DNA of 64,000 nucleotides from Georgenia satyanarayanai. Lineage in GTDB: Bacteria > Actinomycetota > Actinomycetes > Actinomycetales > Actinomycetaceae. The translations under genes were made by a program, and so were the position numbers. Below the pieces are notes generated by a model. It worked only from the letters and a program-made list of their open reading frames with translations. It did not search any database and was not told the DNA's origin. The stretch covers positions 48,316-112,315 of the forward strand of contig NZ_UETB01000012.1 in NCBI RefSeq assembly GCF_900116375.1. The letters run 5' to 3'. Of the stretch, positions 61,343 through 64,000 are shown one piece after another. Positions within the stretch are counted from its first letter, which is position 1. Every line of letters starts with the position of its first letter.

Positions 61343-62721
61343 CCATGCCCGGTAGCACCACAACTGTCCTTCGCGGCGTCGCACAGCTCTCACTTGGAAC
61401 CGCGCTCATCCGGGGAGTTGCTGGCGCTTCGCAGTTCGTACTCGCAATCTGGCTCGTGCCCGCAGACTTCGGCCACTGGGCCGCAGCTGTATCCGCCACG
61501 GCTTTTGTCTCTGCGCTCATGAACTTTGGCCTAGTTGACGGCTATCTAGCGCGCCAGGGATTAACGTTCGGGCAGTTGCTTCGGCAAACCACGATCGCCA
61601 ACGTCCTTCTTGGCGTGGCGGCTCTAGGGGTTGCTGGCGCATACCTGCTTGTCGATCGCCCCGTGATTGCCTTGCTCGTCGTCGTTGCGGCAATCAACAT
61701 CCCCCTGACCGGCCTGAGTGAAGTGCTCACTGCGCGCAGATTGCGCCATCGTCGCTACCGGTCGATCGTATCGAGCCAAGCGGTGGCCGCGGCGACAAAA
61801 CTTGGCCTCGGTGCGGCAGTTGCTGCCGTGACCGCTTCCCCCCTAGCGATCGGCTTGAGCACAGTCGCATTCTCGATTGTGATGATCATCTTCCTCGCTC
61901 CGGCGCGCGGTCTGGGCCCGGAACCCAAGGACGACACTCCCTACGTTCCCCGGGCGCGCTACAAGTGGGCAGGGAATGCCCTTGCCACGAAGCTGACCTT
62001 GAACTTAGGGTTTTTCGTGGCACAGTTCCTGACGACCGCGGAGGTGCTCGGACTCTACTACTTGAGCTTCCAGGCCGTCCTAGCTGTCAGCGGTGTAGTA
62101 GCGCCGCCACTCAAGAGAGTGGCGTTGAACAGCCTTGCTGCGATTGACGACACCAGAAGAGCCTCTATTGCCCAGAGTCTCAGCATCCTGGTAAACGGCT
62201 GTACCGTTGTGGGCTGTGCCACATTGGGGCTGTTCGCTCCGGTCCTGACACAGTATGTTCCACAGGCGTGGGAGGACGCACTTCCAGCGGCGCTCATCTT
62301 TCTGTCGATCTTGCCAAGCCGAATGCTCTCTCCGATCATCGACGCATATCAGCAGGCACGGAACGAGTGGTGGCTCAGCACGCGTTTCCACATCCTTGAT
62401 GGCATCGTTGTGAGCATCGCCGCCGTTAGTGCTACTACTGGCGATGTGACGATACTTGCCCTGACGATCTGCGCGAGCCGACTGGCACTGATATCCGTGC
62501 GAACAGCGCGGGCGTACGGGACTGATGCTCGGGCGAAAGCTCGGCTTACCGCGTCAACTGTGTTCACTTCAGCCACCCTGCTGATCGGTACCGCGCCGGG
62601 AGTGCATCCGGCTTTCTTGGTGGTGCCTTTGGTTACGGGCTTTGCGATTATCTCATCGTACGTCGCTCCGCGCAGGAGGCGGCGCGCAAGCAGTCAACCG
62701 AAGTCCGGAGGTACGTCGTGA
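61339..62721 (+). CDS. Wzx-type oligosaccharide flippase
   Basis: 460 residues, about twelve to fourteen hydrophobic helices, MATE/Wzx fold. Overlaps the previous stop by four bases. Early segment GTALIRGVAGASQFVLAIWL and KWAGNALATKLTLNLGFFVA are the type seen in actinobacterial flippases. Moves the lipid-linked repeat unit to the outer face. Confidence 0.85.
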   Translation: MTMPGSTTTVLRGVAQLSLGTALIRGVAGASQFVLAIWLVPADFGHWAAAVSATAFVSALMNFGLVDGYLARQGLTFGQLLRQTTIANVLLGVAALGVAGAYLLVDRPVIALLVVVAAINIPLTGLSEVLTARRLRHRRYRSIVSSQAVAAATKLGLGAAVAAVTASPLAIGLSTVAFSIVMIIFLAPARGLGPEPKDDTPYVPRARYKWAGNALATKLTLNLGFFVAQFLTTAEVLGLYYLSFQAVLAVSGVVAPPLKRVALNSLAAIDDTRRASIAQSLSILVNGCTVVGCATLGLFAPVLTQYVPQAWEDALPAALIFLSILPSRMLSPIIDAYQQARNEWWLSTRFHILDGIVVSIAAVSATTGDVTILALTICASRLALISVRTARAYGTDARAKARLTASTVFTSATLLIGTAPGVHPAFLVVPLVTGFAIISSYVAPRRRRRASSQPKSGGTS

Positions 62722-63842
62722 AAATCGCGGTCCTTAATCCTAAGGGATCCAAAGCGTACAGCGGACCGTCCGTACTCCTCGCGCGCCTGCAACAAGGACT
62801 TGAGCGGATCGGGGGCGACAGCCCCCTACATCTCGTTCCTGTCGAGCCTCAGACGCTCGGGATGACGCATGCCGAGCATGACGTCGCCACGCGGTCTGGG
62901 CAATTAGCTTGGAGTCTTCGCAGTTCCGTCTGGCTCCTCAGGAACGGGCGCGAGCATGAGGCGATTCACCTCCACGGCACGTATCTGTACTCACTCCTCC
63001 CGGGCCTCGTGGCCAGGGCGCTCCGCACTCCGTACATCCTATTCCCGCTGTCAGCGGGCGGAGATCTATCGGTAACCTCCCAGAGCAACCGCTCCAGGAT
63101 CGCGCGCAGGGTCCGTCGCCTCGCAGTTAGTGGATCTAGCGGCGGTCTCGCCCTCGCCCCCCAGATATCCGATGAACTCAACTACTGGGGACTAGAGCGA
63201 TGCCAGATCGAAAGAATCTACAATCCCGTTTCCCCGGACTTCAGCTCGGTTGCGAGCGAAGCGTCGCGGGCTCCACGCGCAACGGGGCGCACCATCCTGT
63301 TCATCGGCAAGCTAGGGCGGCGAAAGTCACCCGATTTGATACTCGGGGCGCTCGCCAAGCTTAGGACGAGGTGGCCGAACGCCCGGGCACTATTCGTCGG
63401 GCCTTACGAGAATGACACTTACCGAGCGCACTTCGAGGGTCGGGCGGCTGAACTCGGCGTGGTGGATTTGATAACGGTTACCGGGCATGTCGATGACGTC
63501 GCAGGCTGGATAACACCTGAGACGAGCGTGTTCTTGCTCCCGTCACTGCAGGAGGGGCTGCCCGGCGCCCTTGCAGAGGTACTGTCCTGCGGGATCCCTG
63601 CCGGAGTCAGCGATGCCGGCGCGATGCCGTCAATCGTTGCGGGTGCGGCCTGCGGCCGCGTGCTTCCGCGCTCCGAGACGGTCCTGGCAGAGTTTGTGTC
63701 GGAGCTTTGGTCACAAGAAGACCTCTGGAAGCGCTTCTCGAGCGGAGGCATAGCGTTCGCTCAAGAGAGCCTTACCAGTACGGCCGTAGCGCGGACATAT
63801 TACGAGTTCGTGGAACGAATCGTAACTGGGGCGAACCGCTGA
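62718..63842 (+). CDS. Glycosyltransferase family 4
   Basis: 374 residues; GTG 62718 overlaps the previous stop by four bases. GT-B fold: NPKGSKAYSGPSVLLARLQQ at the N-end and LLPSLQEGLPGALAEVLSCG in the donor site. Sugar specificity unknown. Last intact gene of the operon. Confidence 0.88.
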   Translation: MKIAVLNPKGSKAYSGPSVLLARLQQGLERIGGDSPLHLVPVEPQTLGMTHAEHDVATRSGQLAWSLRSSVWLLRNGREHEAIHLHGTYLYSLLPGLVARALRTPYILFPLSAGGDLSVTSQSNRSRIARRVRRLAVSGSSGGLALAPQISDELNYWGLERCQIERIYNPVSPDFSSVASEASRAPRATGRTILFIGKLGRRKSPDLILGALAKLRTRWPNARALFVGPYENDTYRAHFEGRAAELGVVDLITVTGHVDDVAGWITPETSVFLLPSLQEGLPGALAEVLSCGIPAGVSDAGAMPSIVAGAACGRVLPRSETVLAEFVSELWSQEDLWKRFSSGGIAFAQESLTSTAVARTYYEFVERIVTGANR

Positions 63843-63873
63843 TTGCGGCTTCCATCTAGGAGAAGGGCTTGGT

Positions 63874-64000
63874 ATGCAGATTTCGGTGATCGGTTGTGGG
63901 TACCTGGGTGCGGTGCACGCGGCGTCGATGGCGGAGCTGGGCCATGACGTCGTGGGGATCGACGTGAACGCGGAGAAGGTCGCCCTGCTCAACGCGGGCA
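63874..64000 (+). CDS. UDP-glucose/GDP-mannose dehydrogenase family, partial start
   Basis: ATG 63874 with AGGAGAAGGG upstream; 42 codons until the window edge. The N-terminus VIGCGYLGAVHAASMAELGH and VVGIDVNAEKVALLN is the Rossmann NAD motif of UDP-glucose 6-dehydrogenase. Codon use is again backbone-like (G+C-rich), in contrast to the operon before it. Provides a uronic acid for the polysaccharide. Confidence 0.87.
   Translation, partial: MQISVIGCGYLGAVHAASMAELGHDVVGIDVNAEKVALLNAG

Overview
The window is chromosomal DNA of a high-GC Gram-positive bacterium. Heavily GC-biased codon use, many GTG/TTG starts with GGAGG-type ribosome sites, actinobacterial lipoproteins and an ECF41 (SigJ-type) sigma factor point to Actinomycetota. 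The secreted enzymes with repeated 'GDWDGDG' units suggest Micrococcales (Georgenia/Cellulomonas-like); the genus is a guess from style, not a match. No tRNA, rRNA, CRISPR array or transposase was seen.

Left part (1-20 kb). The window opens in a lower-GC patch holding an AAA ATPase and the first codons of a coupled partner (a defence-type pair), followed by a scrap of metQ. Then come a metal-type lipoprotein, a 57-bp tandem repeat, a methionine ABC importer (metN-metI-metQ, minus strand), a large unknown membrane protein, an aminotransferase, a small secreted Cys protein, a secreted amidase with a repeated C-terminal domain, an MFS transporter, a K+-channel-like protein, a DUF305 protein, a DUF421 protein and two related microproteins.

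Middle part (18-39 kb). A flavoprotein and an ECF41 sigma factor follow a good ECF41-type promoter. A minus-strand sugar operon (ribokinase, permease, binding protein, ATPase, RbsD) is joined by a GntR regulator and a DeoC-like aldolase; the same 24-bp operator lies before the ribokinase and before the aldolase, so this is probably one regulon for a pentose or deoxypentose. Next are two coupled giant genes sharing a von Willebrand D/Ig-like module, one fused to a multicopper oxidase, then a TasA-like/SipW-type peptidase cassette and a PatB/MalY-type lyase.

Defence (39.8-43.2 kb). Three coupled genes encode a predicted PD-(D/E)xK nuclease-like protein, a KwaA-like membrane protein and a KwaB-like DUF4868 protein. 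I read this as a Kiwa-type anti-phage operon with an extra nuclease-like gene, the best candidate here for an undescribed system.

Right part (43-64 kb). Two secreted purple-acid-phosphatase-like enzymes follow: one carries a nearly perfect internal duplication of propeller repeats, the other a long Glu/Pro/Thr linker and an LPxTG anchor. After a HAD phosphatase and a decayed sortase, a lower-GC exopolysaccharide locus runs to the end: PglF-, PglE- and PglC-like enzymes, a GNAT acetyltransferase, a FemAB-like protein, three glycosyltransferases, an O-antigen ligase/polymerase-like protein, a pyruvyltransferase-like protein, a Wzx-type flippase and the start of a UDP-glucose dehydrogenase.
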